A DNA stretch of 64,000 nt from RHLJ01 sp040222455 (GTDB lineage: Bacteria > Bacteroidota > Rhodothermia > Balneolales > Balneolaceae): the NCBI GenBank assembly GCA_040222455.1, contig JAVKDD010000008.1, positions 186,001 to 250,000 on the forward strand, written 5' to 3'. Shown one piece after another: positions 26,651-35,173 of the stretch. Numbering within the stretch: the stretch's first letter is position 1; every line of letters starts with the position of its first letter. Both the position numbers and the translations under genes were made by a program. The notes under the pieces were generated by a model, which made no database searches, was not told where the DNA came from, and was given only the letters and a program-made list of their open reading frames with translations.

Positions 26651-26694
26651 AGCCAATAGTGAAGTAATTGAAAGCCTGCTATGCGCTATAAGTG

Positions 26695-27618
26695 TTAAAA
26701 TATCTCTACTAAGCGCATATGCTTCAGATAACGGCGGGGATCTTCCTGTATTCCCTTAATAAGTTCATTTAAATTGATGGTTAAACTATCCAGATTATTG
26801 TAAAGTGACGGATCATTTACCATCTTTCCAATTGTTCCCTCTCCTATATCTATTTTGGATAAGATACTGTTTATAGATTCTGAGCTTAATTGAAGTTCAT
26901 TGCTCAGAGCATCAAGCTTTGAGCTAAACTCTTCCATATTAGCAATCATGCTCTCAATATCATCTGAACTTGAATCACTAAGTGTGCTTAGATTTGCCAT
27001 TGAATTTTGTGCATCTAAAATCAGTGCATCAATATCTCCTTGTCGTCGGGTTATTAGCTCTTGAACCTGTTTACTCGTTTCCTTAAAACTGCTAATAGTT
27101 GCATTAATATCCTCTTCTTTTAGTTGTTCTGCTTTAGATAAAACTCTATTCAATTTATTTATAGAAACACTTACCGAATCAGCCATTGAAGCCCCTTTAT
27201 CGCTAAGCCCTTCTAACAGACCCGCCTCTCTAACTCCTTTTAAATATCCCTCCCACTCTAGCCTCTCCTTTCTTTCAGATCGTATAATTTCAATAGAAGA
27301 AGAACCCAATGCTAATGGAGTCACAAGCATTGCTTTAGACCCTACTGGAATTTCAATATCTTCGGTAATATTTAACGTAACAAGTATGCTATCTTCTTCT
27401 GGCAGGAACCTTATTTCCTTCACGGTTCCAAGCTTTATCCCTTTCATTGTTACGGGTCCACCTTTCAACAATCCTTTTACAGTGTCATATTTGGCGTACA
27501 ACAAATTTGAGCTGGAAAAGAAAGGTTGATCTTCCATGATTTTAAAGCCTAGAAAGACAACAATCATAGATATTAGTACTATCAACCCAATTTTTGCTTC
27601 GTTACTTAGCTTATTCAA
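26695..27618 (-). CDS. MlaD/MCE family lipid transport protein
   Basis: A 307-residue substrate-binding component of an Mla-type ABC lipid transporter. One N-terminal membrane anchor (IGLIVLISMIVVFLGFKIM) is followed by the MCE domain (LYAKYDTVKGLLKGGPVTMKG, LGTVKEIRF, ILVTLNITEDIEIPVGSKAM), then a long helical region (~residues 150-300). MCE proteins form hexameric rings that pass phospholipids through the periplasm. It follows the ATPase gene after 10 bases and completes the permease-ATPase-MCE order. Confidence 0.9.
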   Translation of the reverse strand: MNKLSNEAKIGLIVLISMIVVFLGFKIMEDQPFFSSSNLLYAKYDTVKGLLKGGPVTMKGIKLGTVKEIRFLPEEDSILVTLNITEDIEIPVGSKAMLVTPLALGSSSIEIIRSERKERLEWEGYLKGVREAGLLEGLSDKGASMADSVSVSINKLNRVLSKAEQLKEEDINATISSFKETSKQVQELITRRQGDIDALILDAQNSMANLSTLSDSSSDDIESMIANMEEFSSKLDALSNELQLSSESINSILSKIDIGEGTIGKMVNDPSLYNNLDSLTINLNELIKGIQEDPRRYLKHMRLVEIF

Positions 27619-27628
27619 TGGTGATTCC

Positions 27629-28378
27629 TTAGTTTTTATCTTTCTTTATTTGATATTCGCTTGCTGTAATAAATTCCACAAGGTCTGGCTGGTCGCTTTC
27701 TTGCATATCTTCTACCGTGCCAAACCAACAAAGTTGCTGATTATTCAAAAAAGCAACTTTCTCTGCAATGTTAAGAACACTATGCATATCGTGTGTAATT
27801 ACTATTGAAGTAATATCTAAACTATCAGCCATGTGCACAATTAACTCATTTATTTCATCAGAAGTTTGTGGATCTAATCCTGATGTTGGTTCGTCATATA
27901 GCAGATATTGAGGTTTAAGAATTATTGCTCTTGCTACCCCTACTCTTTTTCTCATCCCGCCAGAAAGTGAGGATGTAGATTTATCACCTGCCCCCTCCAA
28001 ATTAACCATTTCAAGTGCTCGGTTAACATTTTCACGGATTTCTTCCTCCGATTGATCTGTAAAATATCTTAGAGGAAATGCAATATTTTCGAATGTACTA
28101 ATTGAATCGAATAATGCCGCCCCCTGAAATAAGATTCCAAATCTTTGCCTCATCTTTCGCAATTCAGAGTATGAAAGGCAAAACATATCTTGTCCGTCTA
28201 TAATCACTTTGCCCGAATCTGGGTATAAAAGCGCATTTAGATGTTTTAAAAGCACCGACTTTCCGCATCCAGATTTACCAATAACCGCAACGGTTTCGCC
28301 ATCTTCAATTTTAAAAGATACATCTTTCCAAATGAGGTTTCTTCCAAAACTCTTCGTAAGATTTTTAATTTCTATCAT
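27629..28378 (-). CDS. Mla-type ABC transporter ATP-binding protein
   Basis: A 249-residue ABC ATPase (MlaF-like). Walker A is VIGKSGCGKSVLLKHL, the Q-loop lies in GILFQGAALFDSIS, the signature is LSGGMRKRVGVARAI, Walker B is YLLYDEPTSGLD, and the H-loop is IVITHDMHS. The AALFDS phrase after the Q-loop is typical of MlaF proteins. It powers retrograde or anterograde phospholipid transport between membranes. Three bases separate it from the permease stop. Confidence 0.93.
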   Translation of the reverse strand: MIEIKNLTKSFGRNLIWKDVSFKIEDGETVAVIGKSGCGKSVLLKHLNALLYPDSGKVIIDGQDMFCLSYSELRKMRQRFGILFQGAALFDSISTFENIAFPLRYFTDQSEEEIRENVNRALEMVNLEGAGDKSTSSLSGGMRKRVGVARAIILKPQYLLYDEPTSGLDPQTSDEINELIVHMADSLDITSIVITHDMHSVLNIAEKVAFLNNQQLCWFGTVEDMQESDQPDLVEFITASEYQIKKDKN

Positions 28379-28381
28379 TTT

Positions 28382-29122
28382 TTAAAGTAGTACCACCGCA
28401 AGAATAAAATCGGTTAGAATTACAAAAATACACCCTAATACAGTAGCTTGAGTAGTTGCATTCCCAACTCCTTCTGCCCCACCAAAAGCATAATAGCCTT
28501 TATAACATGCTATCGAGGTAATTACGAACCCAAATACGATCGATTTTAACATTCCAAAAACTACATCTTCAGGGTAAAAAAAGGCGCGTGCTCCAATCAT
28601 AAATTCTGCTGATGGCAATATTCCATCTAAAGCACCGGCAATTATACCTCCTGTAATACCCATCGAAGCTGCCGTTATGTATAATATTGGAAACATACAT
28701 ATGCCTGCCAAAACTCTTGGCACCACTAAAAATGTAACTGAGTTAAAGCCCATCGACTCAAGTGCGTCTATTTGCTCACTTACTCTCATAGTTCCAAGTT
28801 CGGTAGAAATTCTTGCGCCAACTTTACCCGCTAAAACAAGTCCACCAATTACAGCGGCCAGTTCAATCAAGATTGATTGACCTACAATAGAGCCAACTAT
28901 TGAAACGGGATACAAATCAGTATCTAATTGATAGGCCGTTTGAAGCGTTAATACTGCCCCTGTAAAAAACCCTGTTAATATAATGATAGGAATAGATTCG
29001 TATCCTACTTTAACGAATTCACTAAAAAGATTTTTCCTATACGTACTAAATTCCAGTACGGAACGTAACGCCTGATAGAGAAGTAATGAATATTGACCGA
29101 ACTGTTTAATAGATTTCATCAA
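28382..29122 (-). CDS. MlaE family ABC transporter permease
   Basis: A 246-residue permease with five or six membrane segments. The family blocks are seen: IPIIILTGFFTGAVLTLQTAYQ, GLVLAGKVGARISTELGTMR, VSEQIDALESMG and FGFVITSIACYKGYYAFGGAEGVG. The EQIDALEAMG and GVG segments are MlaE/PF02405 hallmarks. First gene of the mla operon; its upstream region is shared with the divergent porQ-like gene. Confidence 0.93.
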   Translation of the reverse strand: MMKSIKQFGQYSLLLYQALRSVLEFSTYRKNLFSEFVKVGYESIPIIILTGFFTGAVLTLQTAYQLDTDLYPVSIVGSIVGQSILIELAAVIGGLVLAGKVGARISTELGTMRVSEQIDALESMGFNSVTFLVVPRVLAGICMFPILYITAASMGITGGIIAGALDGILPSAEFMIGARAFFYPEDVVFGMLKSIVFGFVITSIACYKGYYAFGGAEGVGNATTQATVLGCIFVILTDFILAVVLL

Positions 29123-29229
29123 ATAAAGGTACTTAGTTCTCTCTAGTATTAGTAATAATAATGTTAAATAGTTGCCTTTTCATTTAATTATATTAAAAAT
29201 TCTAGTTCATAATTATCATTTCTAGATCC

Positions 29230-30216
29230 ATGATCAAAATACGCATCCAGATTTGTTTATTGGTTTTATTTTTTGCCGCTTCTTCGGCTTATGCTCAAAC
29301 TAATAATTCTGCCATATTTCGTTTTTTGGAAATCACACCTTCAGCTAAAGCTTCGGCACTTGGTGGGAATCATGTAGGAATATTTGATGCTAACTCTTCG
29401 CTATTATACTTAAACCCTGCTTACATAACCCCTGAATCTTCTAGCCTTGTTTCTGCTACCTTTGTAAACTATTTATCTGATTCGAGAATCGGTTTTGCGA
29501 ACGGAGCTTATCAAATTAAAAATATAGGTACTCTTGGTATTGGAATTCGATATGCTGGTTACGGAGATTTAAATGAACTAGATGAAGATGGAAATAACCT
29601 AGGAAGTTTTAACGCAACTGATCTTTCACTTACCGCGGCTTTAAGTACCATGCTCTCAGAAAAATTGTCGGCTGGAGCTGGGATTGATCTAATTCACTCT
29701 TCTTACCATATATATAACTCTAGTGCAATTACCGCTTCTGGGGGGATTTATTATTTAGATAAAGAAAGTAATTTTAGCGCTGGACTTTCATTCCGTAACC
29801 TTGGCGATCAGTTAGATTATTATGATGGTATTAGAGAAGAAATTCCTTTCGATATCTCGGCTGGTATCTCAAAAAAGCCCGCAAATTTTCCTTTTCGACT
29901 TAACTTAACCCTTCGTCAACTTAATGATTGGAGTATGCGAGTAGTTGGAGAAACCGAAGACCCCGCATTCTTTGATAATCTTTTCCGGCATGTAATTTTT
30001 GGTGGTGAAGCTGCCTTCAGCGAAAATTTCTTATTTCGTTTGGGATATAATCGATTATTGCATGAACAAACAAAAACCAATCAGTCTTTTGATTTAGCCG
30101 GAGTAAGTATTGGGGTTGGCTTAAAAATAAAAAGTTTAAATATTGATTTGAGTAGAAGCTCGTATAGCAAACTGGGTGGTATAATTCAAATTAGTGTGCG
30201 CTCACAATTAAACTAG
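29230..30216 (+). CDS. porQ: type IX secretion system outer-membrane protein PorQ
   Basis: A 328-residue outer-membrane beta-barrel. Signal peptide LLVLFFAASSAYAQ, then AIFRFLEITPSAKASALGGNH and SLLYLNPAYITPESS, the PorQ/PorV pattern of conserved FLxxxxSAxAxALGG and NPA. The remainder alternates strands as in UPF0164 barrels. PorQ is a T9SS component, with PorZ and PorV, that helps attach secreted cargo to the cell surface. No PorZ is seen here. The K+ channel gene begins one base after its stop. Confidence 0.85.
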   Translation: MIKIRIQICLLVLFFAASSAYAQTNNSAIFRFLEITPSAKASALGGNHVGIFDANSSLLYLNPAYITPESSSLVSATFVNYLSDSRIGFANGAYQIKNIGTLGIGIRYAGYGDLNELDEDGNNLGSFNATDLSLTAALSTMLSEKLSAGAGIDLIHSSYHIYNSSAITASGGIYYLDKESNFSAGLSFRNLGDQLDYYDGIREEIPFDISAGISKKPANFPFRLNLTLRQLNDWSMRVVGETEDPAFFDNLFRHVIFGGEAAFSENFLFRLGYNRLLHEQTKTNQSFDLAGVSIGVGLKIKSLNIDLSRSSYSKLGGIIQISVRSQLN

Positions 30217-30217
30217 A

Positions 30218-31297
30218 ATGAAGAACAGACTTTATTCGGCAGTTGTTGAAAACCCTGCAGTAATCAGGATTGGAATTGCTTCTGCTGTAATGGTCTTTAT
30301 CTTTATTATTGGCACCATTGGCTATCATTTTATAGAAGGAATGGGCTTTTTTGATAGCTTTTACATGACTTTTATTACAATCTCGACCATTGGATTCCGA
30401 GAAATAAAATCTCTTACCATAGAAGGTCGTATTTTCACAATGGCAATCTTTATATTTGGAATAGGAGTGATCTCATATATTGCCTCACAAACAACGCAGC
30501 TTTTTTTTGAAAGCGAATTATTTCTGGAACGTGCCATGAGAAAAAAACTCGAAAAAATGGAACATCACTATATTATTTGTGGCTACGGTCGAATTGGTAA
30601 TCGTATTGCTAATGTGCTTGCCGAGGCTAGTTTACCTGTTGTAATTGTTGAAAATAGAGACTCGAGTATTCAAAGGATTCAGAATGACCGGTTTGTGTAC
30701 ATACAAGGCGATGCTCAAGATGAAAACAGTCTTAACCAGGCGGGCATTGATAGAGCCAAAGCTTTAATATGTACTTTATCGAGCGATAAAGATAATGTGT
30801 TTACTACTTTACTTGCTCGTGAAATGAATCCGGATTTATTCATATTAGTTCGGGCGAATGAGAATAAAAACAAACTTCGTATCGCCAGAGCGGGAGCTAA
30901 TAAAGTAATTTCTCCGTACGATATTGGAGCTGATCGAATGGCCAATGTAATTTTAAGACCTAATGTTGAGCAGTTCATTGAAACAATGACACGCGATGAC
31001 AGTCAAGATCACACTTTTGATGAAGTATTAATCTCAGAAGGCTCAAAATTATCCGGAAAAACTCTAGCAGAAATTAATGTTCGCAGTACCTATGAAGTGT
31101 TAATTATCGCTATTATTGCTGAAGGAGAACGCATCAAATTTAATCCAAAAAGTAGCGATGTTATTGAAACAGGAAATTCATTGATTATACTTGGTGATCT
31201 CAAAAAGATTCAATCCTTTAGATCAGAAATGTGTAACGATACTCGCACTCTTGCAGAGCGTGCAGAACAAATTGAAAATTTAGAACAAACTAACTGA
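30218..31297 (+). CDS. two-TM potassium channel with RCK (TrkA) domains
   Basis: A 359-residue MthK/YugO-type channel. Two membrane segments (IGIASAVMVFIFIIGTIGYHF and MAIFIFGIGVISYIASQT) flank the pore loop TFITISTIGFREIKSL. The selectivity filter reads TIGFR, with Arg in place of the final Gly of TxGYG; similar changes occur in this subgroup. A TrkA-N domain (HYIICGYGRIGNRIANVLAE, NAD/ligand binding) and a TrkA-C domain follow. It should control K+ flux across the inner membrane. It overlaps aroC by one base. Confidence 0.87.
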   Translation: MKNRLYSAVVENPAVIRIGIASAVMVFIFIIGTIGYHFIEGMGFFDSFYMTFITISTIGFREIKSLTIEGRIFTMAIFIFGIGVISYIASQTTQLFFESELFLERAMRKKLEKMEHHYIICGYGRIGNRIANVLAEASLPVVIVENRDSSIQRIQNDRFVYIQGDAQDENSLNQAGIDRAKALICTLSSDKDNVFTTLLAREMNPDLFILVRANENKNKLRIARAGANKVISPYDIGADRMANVILRPNVEQFIETMTRDDSQDHTFDEVLISEGSKLSGKTLAEINVRSTYEVLIIAIIAEGERIKFNPKSSDVIETGNSLIILGDLKKIQSFRSEMCNDTRTLAERAEQIENLEQTN

Positions 31298-32481
31298 TGA
31301 TCAGATATTTTACAGCCGGAGAATCTCATGGACCCGGACTTACAGGAATTGTTGAGGGAGTTCCGGCAGGATTACCCATCACTGAAGACGAAATCGCAGA
31401 ACATTTAGCACGCCGGCAAGAAGGGTATGGGCGCGGAGGCCGTATGGCGTTCGAAAAAGACCGAGCTATTATTAGTTCCGGTGTTCGATTTGGTAAGACA
31501 ATAGGCGGTCCGATTGCAATGTATATGGAAAACCGAGCCTTTAAAAAAGACAAAGACGGTTGGCCGGTGGTCATGAATAAAGAAATCGAAAAAGAAGGAA
31601 TTGAAAAAATAACACTTCCTCGACCTGGACATGCTGATTTAGTTGGCGCACAAAAGTTTCGTTTTGATGATATTCGCCCTGTAATTGAGCGATCCAGCGC
31701 TCGTGAAACGGGTATGCGCGTAGCCTGTACAGGTGTTGCTCGGAAGTTTTTGAAACATTTTGGCATTGAAATAGGTGGACATGTTCTAAGAATTGGAGAG
31801 GCTGGATATGACAATTGGGATCAAGTGCGCAACTTAGCAGATCCATTAGCTGAACACGGTGGAGAACACGTTTATAAAACTGCCGATAAATCTGATGTTC
31901 GTTGTCTTGATGATAACTTAACAGAAGAAATGATTGATGAGATTAAAAAGTACCGAAAAGAAGGTTCTTCATTAGGCGGAGTTTATGAAATCATCATTAC
32001 TGGCGTACCTGTTGGTTTGGGAAGCTTTACACAATGGGATCGAAAACTTGATGGAATGATTGCCCAAGCCATTATGGGAACTCAGGCAATGAAAGGTGTA
32101 GAAATTGGCCTTGGATTTGAATCTGGTGCTCGACCAGGCCATCACGTTCATGATGAGATAACACATGATGGAAATACCTTCAAAAGAAGAACGAACCGCT
32201 CTGGCGGAATCGAAGGTGGAATGAGTACGGGAATGCCAATTATTGTTCGCGGGGTGATGAAGCCAATTCCCACTATGTTAAATCCTTTACGAACGGTAGA
32301 TATGCATACACTTAAAGAAACTGAAACCCGTTATGAACGCTCTGATGTTTGTGCATTGCCTAGGGCTGTAGTTGTTGCAGAGTGCGCCTTAGCACCAGTA
32401 ATTGCAAATGCATTTCTTGAGAAATTCGGTGGAGATTCCATCGCTGAAATAGAAGAACGAATTAAAAGTTATACTTCCTAG
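31297..32481 (+). CDS. aroC: chorismate synthase
   Basis: The last shikimate-pathway step, EPSP to chorismate, needing reduced FMN. Signature blocks are YFTAGESHGPGLTGIVEG, RRQEGYGRGGRM, RPGHADLVGAQKF, SSARETGMRVA, and RSGGIEGGMSTGMPI near the C-terminus. 394 residues is in the usual range for this clade. The ATG overlaps the upstream TGA, and the downstream TPR gene overlaps its stop, so the whole row is translationally coupled. Confidence 0.96.
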   Translation: MIRYFTAGESHGPGLTGIVEGVPAGLPITEDEIAEHLARRQEGYGRGGRMAFEKDRAIISSGVRFGKTIGGPIAMYMENRAFKKDKDGWPVVMNKEIEKEGIEKITLPRPGHADLVGAQKFRFDDIRPVIERSSARETGMRVACTGVARKFLKHFGIEIGGHVLRIGEAGYDNWDQVRNLADPLAEHGGEHVYKTADKSDVRCLDDNLTEEMIDEIKKYRKEGSSLGGVYEIIITGVPVGLGSFTQWDRKLDGMIAQAIMGTQAMKGVEIGLGFESGARPGHHVHDEITHDGNTFKRRTNRSGGIEGGMSTGMPIIVRGVMKPIPTMLNPLRTVDMHTLKETETRYERSDVCALPRAVVVAECALAPVIANAFLEKFGGDSIAEIEERIKSYTS

Positions 32482-32813
32482 TGGGTTCCAAAATTTCAAT
32501 ATTAGCTGCACGGATAAAAGAAAATCCTAATGATTCATTTTCGAAGTTTGCACTGGCATTGGAATTACTGAATATTGATCAAATGGATAAAGCAAAGGTG
32601 CTTTTTGAAAGTATTGTAACCGCTGATCCCGACTATGTTGGCGTTTATTATCATCTGGGAAAAATTTATATCGAAATTGATGAGAACAAAAAAGCAGTAA
32701 AAACCTATAAAGATGGAATTTCTATTGCAGAAAAAGGAAACCATCCCCATGCGAAATCGGAGCTGCAAGGTGCATTACTCGCTCTTGAACTAAATTTAGA
32801 AGATCAATTATGA
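32481..32813 (+). CDS. tetratricopeptide-repeat protein
   Basis: A 110-residue protein starting at GTG, which overlaps the aroC stop by one base. It has two to three TPR-like helical pairs: FSKFALALELLNIDQMDKAK and YVGVYYHLGKIYIEIDENKK with AVKTYKDGISIAEKG. No signal peptide, so cytoplasmic. Similar small TPR genes sit in such clusters, but the partner is unknown. Overlaps the LysM gene by four bases. Confidence 0.8.
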   Translation: MGSKISILAARIKENPNDSFSKFALALELLNIDQMDKAKVLFESIVTADPDYVGVYYHLGKIYIEIDENKKAVKTYKDGISIAEKGNHPHAKSELQGALLALELNLEDQL

Positions 32814-33772
32814 AATCATTTTTAGCTTTTTTCATCTTAGCTTTAACTCTAAGTGCTGGAGTGCTTGCCCAGGAAAAAAATATTTATACCGTTCAGAAAG
32901 GCGAAACACTTTATGCTATCTCCAAAAACTTGAATGTATCTGTTGCTGAGTTGCAACAATGGAACAGTCTTTCTGATAACAGTATTTCGATAGGTCAAGA
33001 ACTCATTTATTTTACTCAAGGTGATTTAAATTCGACTTTAACTCAGGAAGAGCCACCAGCTTCATTAATTTCGAATTTGGTTCCCCAAGAAAATGTTTTT
33101 TACACGGTAAAAAGTGGGGATAACCTTACTGTAATTGCTCGAAATCATAGCATGACTGTAGAAGAACTTAAAAACCTGAACGAACTTTCCTCCGATTTAA
33201 TAAGCATTGGACAACGCTTAAGCGTTCGAAAACTAGTTGATAGTGTAGCACCCTCGGCTTCAGAGTTTTCGGAAGATTCTTCTCCTCAGGGAACCTTTGC
33301 AATTTATACCGTATCGAGTGGAGAAACTTCTACAGATATCCTGAACAAATTTAAAATGACACTTCGTGAGCTTCAGGAGCTAAACCCAGAAGTCAATATT
33401 TCTGCACTAGATCGCCAGCAAAAAATAACAGTATTACTTCCACCATCTCGTTCTTTTGATAATCCATACAAAAATAATGCCTCTCTTCAAGAATTAGGTA
33501 CGGTTGGTGCTACATCATATGCAAATGAAGAATATGGTAATACAACTACTAATGGTGAATTGTATAATCCTGCAGAATTAACTGCAGCTCATTCAAACAT
33601 CGCTTTGGGAACCATCATTTTTATTGAAAACCCTGATAATAAAAGCGGAGTTTATGTTAGAATAAATGATCGAATAACTGAATCGGGACTGAAACTTTCT
33701 GAACGAGCTTACCGAATATTAAAGCTCGAAAATTCTACAAACCCAATTGTTTCTATTTATTCTGAAAGCTAA
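32810..33772 (+). CDS. secreted LysM and RlpA-like (DPBB) protein
   Basis: A 320-residue exported protein. Signal peptide FFILALTLSAGVLAQ; then three LysM repeats, each starting YTVQKGETLYAISKN, YTVKSGDNLTVIARN and YTVSSGETSTDILNK, which bind peptidoglycan. The C-terminal ~95 residues look like an RlpA double-psi beta-barrel: VGATSYANEEYGNTTTNGEL, LTAAHSNIALGTIIFIEN and VYVRINDRITESGLKLSER, with the Asp of the lytic-transglycosylase family. A likely role is cell-wall binding or remodelling, perhaps at the septum. The catalytic state is uncertain. Confidence 0.85.
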   Translation: MKSFLAFFILALTLSAGVLAQEKNIYTVQKGETLYAISKNLNVSVAELQQWNSLSDNSISIGQELIYFTQGDLNSTLTQEEPPASLISNLVPQENVFYTVKSGDNLTVIARNHSMTVEELKNLNELSSDLISIGQRLSVRKLVDSVAPSASEFSEDSSPQGTFAIYTVSSGETSTDILNKFKMTLRELQELNPEVNISALDRQQKITVLLPPSRSFDNPYKNNASLQELGTVGATSYANEEYGNTTTNGELYNPAELTAAHSNIALGTIIFIENPDNKSGVYVRINDRITESGLKLSERAYRILKLENSTNPIVSIYSES

Positions 33773-34500
33773 TGGTTAACTCCGTCAAGCAATATTTTTC
33801 CAACACTCATACGTTGCTTTACAGCTTCTTATTAAGCGTTCCTCTTTTTTTAATTTACGAAGGATTAATCCTTATCTCTCAACCTAACGCAGAACACATT
33901 GTTCGCATTAGTGTCGATGTTTGGATGAAAACGCTTTTCACTTATTTCGGGGTAAATGCCATTTCATTTTCTCTTTTAGTGATGCTACTTCTTGGGTTTT
34001 TTATATTATATAGAGAACGTGAACGTCTTAAAGAACTAAGGTTCTCATATTTCCCGTTCATGTTGCTAGAATGTACCATCTATGCTGTAGTTGTTGCTTT
34101 TATCAGTAATACTTTGGTTTCTTTAATTTTAAATTTATCGGCTTCTGATCCAGTTCAATCTCTTTCCTATTTACAGAAGTTAGCACTCTCACTTGGTGCC
34201 GGTTTGTATGAAGAACTTTTCTTTAGAGTCATTCTTGTCTCTTTACTTGTGCTAATATTTAATAAAATATTTGGAAAAAAATGGGCGGCAGTAGTTGCCG
34301 CAGTTACACTTTCTGCTCTTCTCTTTAGTGCGGTGCATTACATGGGTTCTATGGGAGATTTATTTACCTTAAGTTCATTTTTATATCGATTCTTATTTGG
34401 CTTAATACTAAATGGAATATATATTTGGAGAGGCTTTGGAGTCGCCGCATGGACGCACGCAATTTATGATGTAATAGTGATTAGTTTTTTGGGAGCTTAG
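33772..34500 (+). CDS. CPBP family intramembrane metalloprotease
   Basis: A 242-residue membrane protein with about seven hydrophobic segments. The CPBP/Rce1 motifs are LYEELFFRVILVSLL (metal-binding EExxxR) and LLFSAVHYMGSMG (His), with a further His in AAWTHAIYD. Such proteins act as prenyl-endopeptidases or in bacteriocin self-immunity; no target is evident here. The ATG overlaps the preceding TAA by one base, so it belongs to the porQ-to-CPBP row. Confidence 0.85.
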   Translation: MVNSVKQYFSNTHTLLYSFLLSVPLFLIYEGLILISQPNAEHIVRISVDVWMKTLFTYFGVNAISFSLLVMLLLGFFILYRERERLKELRFSYFPFMLLECTIYAVVVAFISNTLVSLILNLSASDPVQSLSYLQKLALSLGAGLYEELFFRVILVSLLVLIFNKIFGKKWAAVVAAVTLSALLFSAVHYMGSMGDLFTLSSFLYRFLFGLILNGIYIWRGFGVAAWTHAIYDVIVISFLGA

Positions 34501-34606
34501 AGAAATACTAATCACTCAATCAAAAGTTTCTATTTACCAATTGCGGCAGTATTAGTTATAATAATAGTTCGTTATTCAGTTAAGCATTTTTTAGGCAAAG
34601 GTTACA

Positions 34607-35173
34607 TTGAGCAAAAAACACCAAATAAAACAACAAGAATTTAATGATGAAGTCATTCCTCATCTAGATTCTTTGTATAATTTTGGTTTAAGGCTTACCA
34701 CAGATCCTAGCGATGCTGAAGATTTGGTGCAAGATACCATTGTTAAAGCCTTTCGTTTTTTTGATAGCTATGAAAAAGGCACGAATGCTAAAGCATGGCT
34801 TTTCAGGATTCTAAAAAACTCGTTCATCAATAATTATCGGAAGAATCTAAAGAAGCCTCAAGAAGTTGATTACGATGAGGTCTCTTCGTTCTACGAAAAT
34901 ATCCGTGCTGAAAGAACGGATACATCCGATTTAGAGCATCTTATCTTTAGAGATTTGATGGATGATAATTTCTCTAAAGCTTTATCAAAACTACCTGAAG
35001 ATTTTAGAACCGTAGTTCTTTTATGCGATGTTGATGGCTTTACCTATGAGGAGATTTCGAATATGCTGGACGTTCCTATTGGAACCATTCGTTCCAGACT
35101 TCATCGTGGGAGAAATTTACTTAAAACAGAGCTTTATGAATACGCTAAAAAGCATGGTTACACCGACGATTAA
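34607..35173 (+). CDS. RNA polymerase sigma factor, ECF/sigma-70 family
   Basis: A 188-residue sigma factor with region 2 (LYNFGLRLTTDPSDAEDLVQ, then DTIVKAFRFFDSYEKGTN and AKAWLFRILKNSFI) and region 4 (LSKLPEDFRTVVLLCDVDGF, then TYEEISNMLDVPIGTIRSRL). The start is TTG (MSKKHQ), the frame start that best fits the family length; no upstream ATG is in frame. No anti-sigma gene is adjacent; the neighbour facing it is a histidine kinase with a four-base overlap of stops. Regulon unknown. Confidence 0.88.
   Translation: MSKKHQIKQQEFNDEVIPHLDSLYNFGLRLTTDPSDAEDLVQDTIVKAFRFFDSYEKGTNAKAWLFRILKNSFINNYRKNLKKPQEVDYDEVSSFYENIRAERTDTSDLEHLIFRDLMDDNFSKALSKLPEDFRTVVLLCDVDGFTYEEISNMLDVPIGTIRSRLHRGRNLLKTELYEYAKKHGYTDD

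Noticed and set aside
31326..32166. Several minus-strand open frames within aroC
   Set aside because: They are antisense to a well-conserved chorismate synthase gene and have no independent support.
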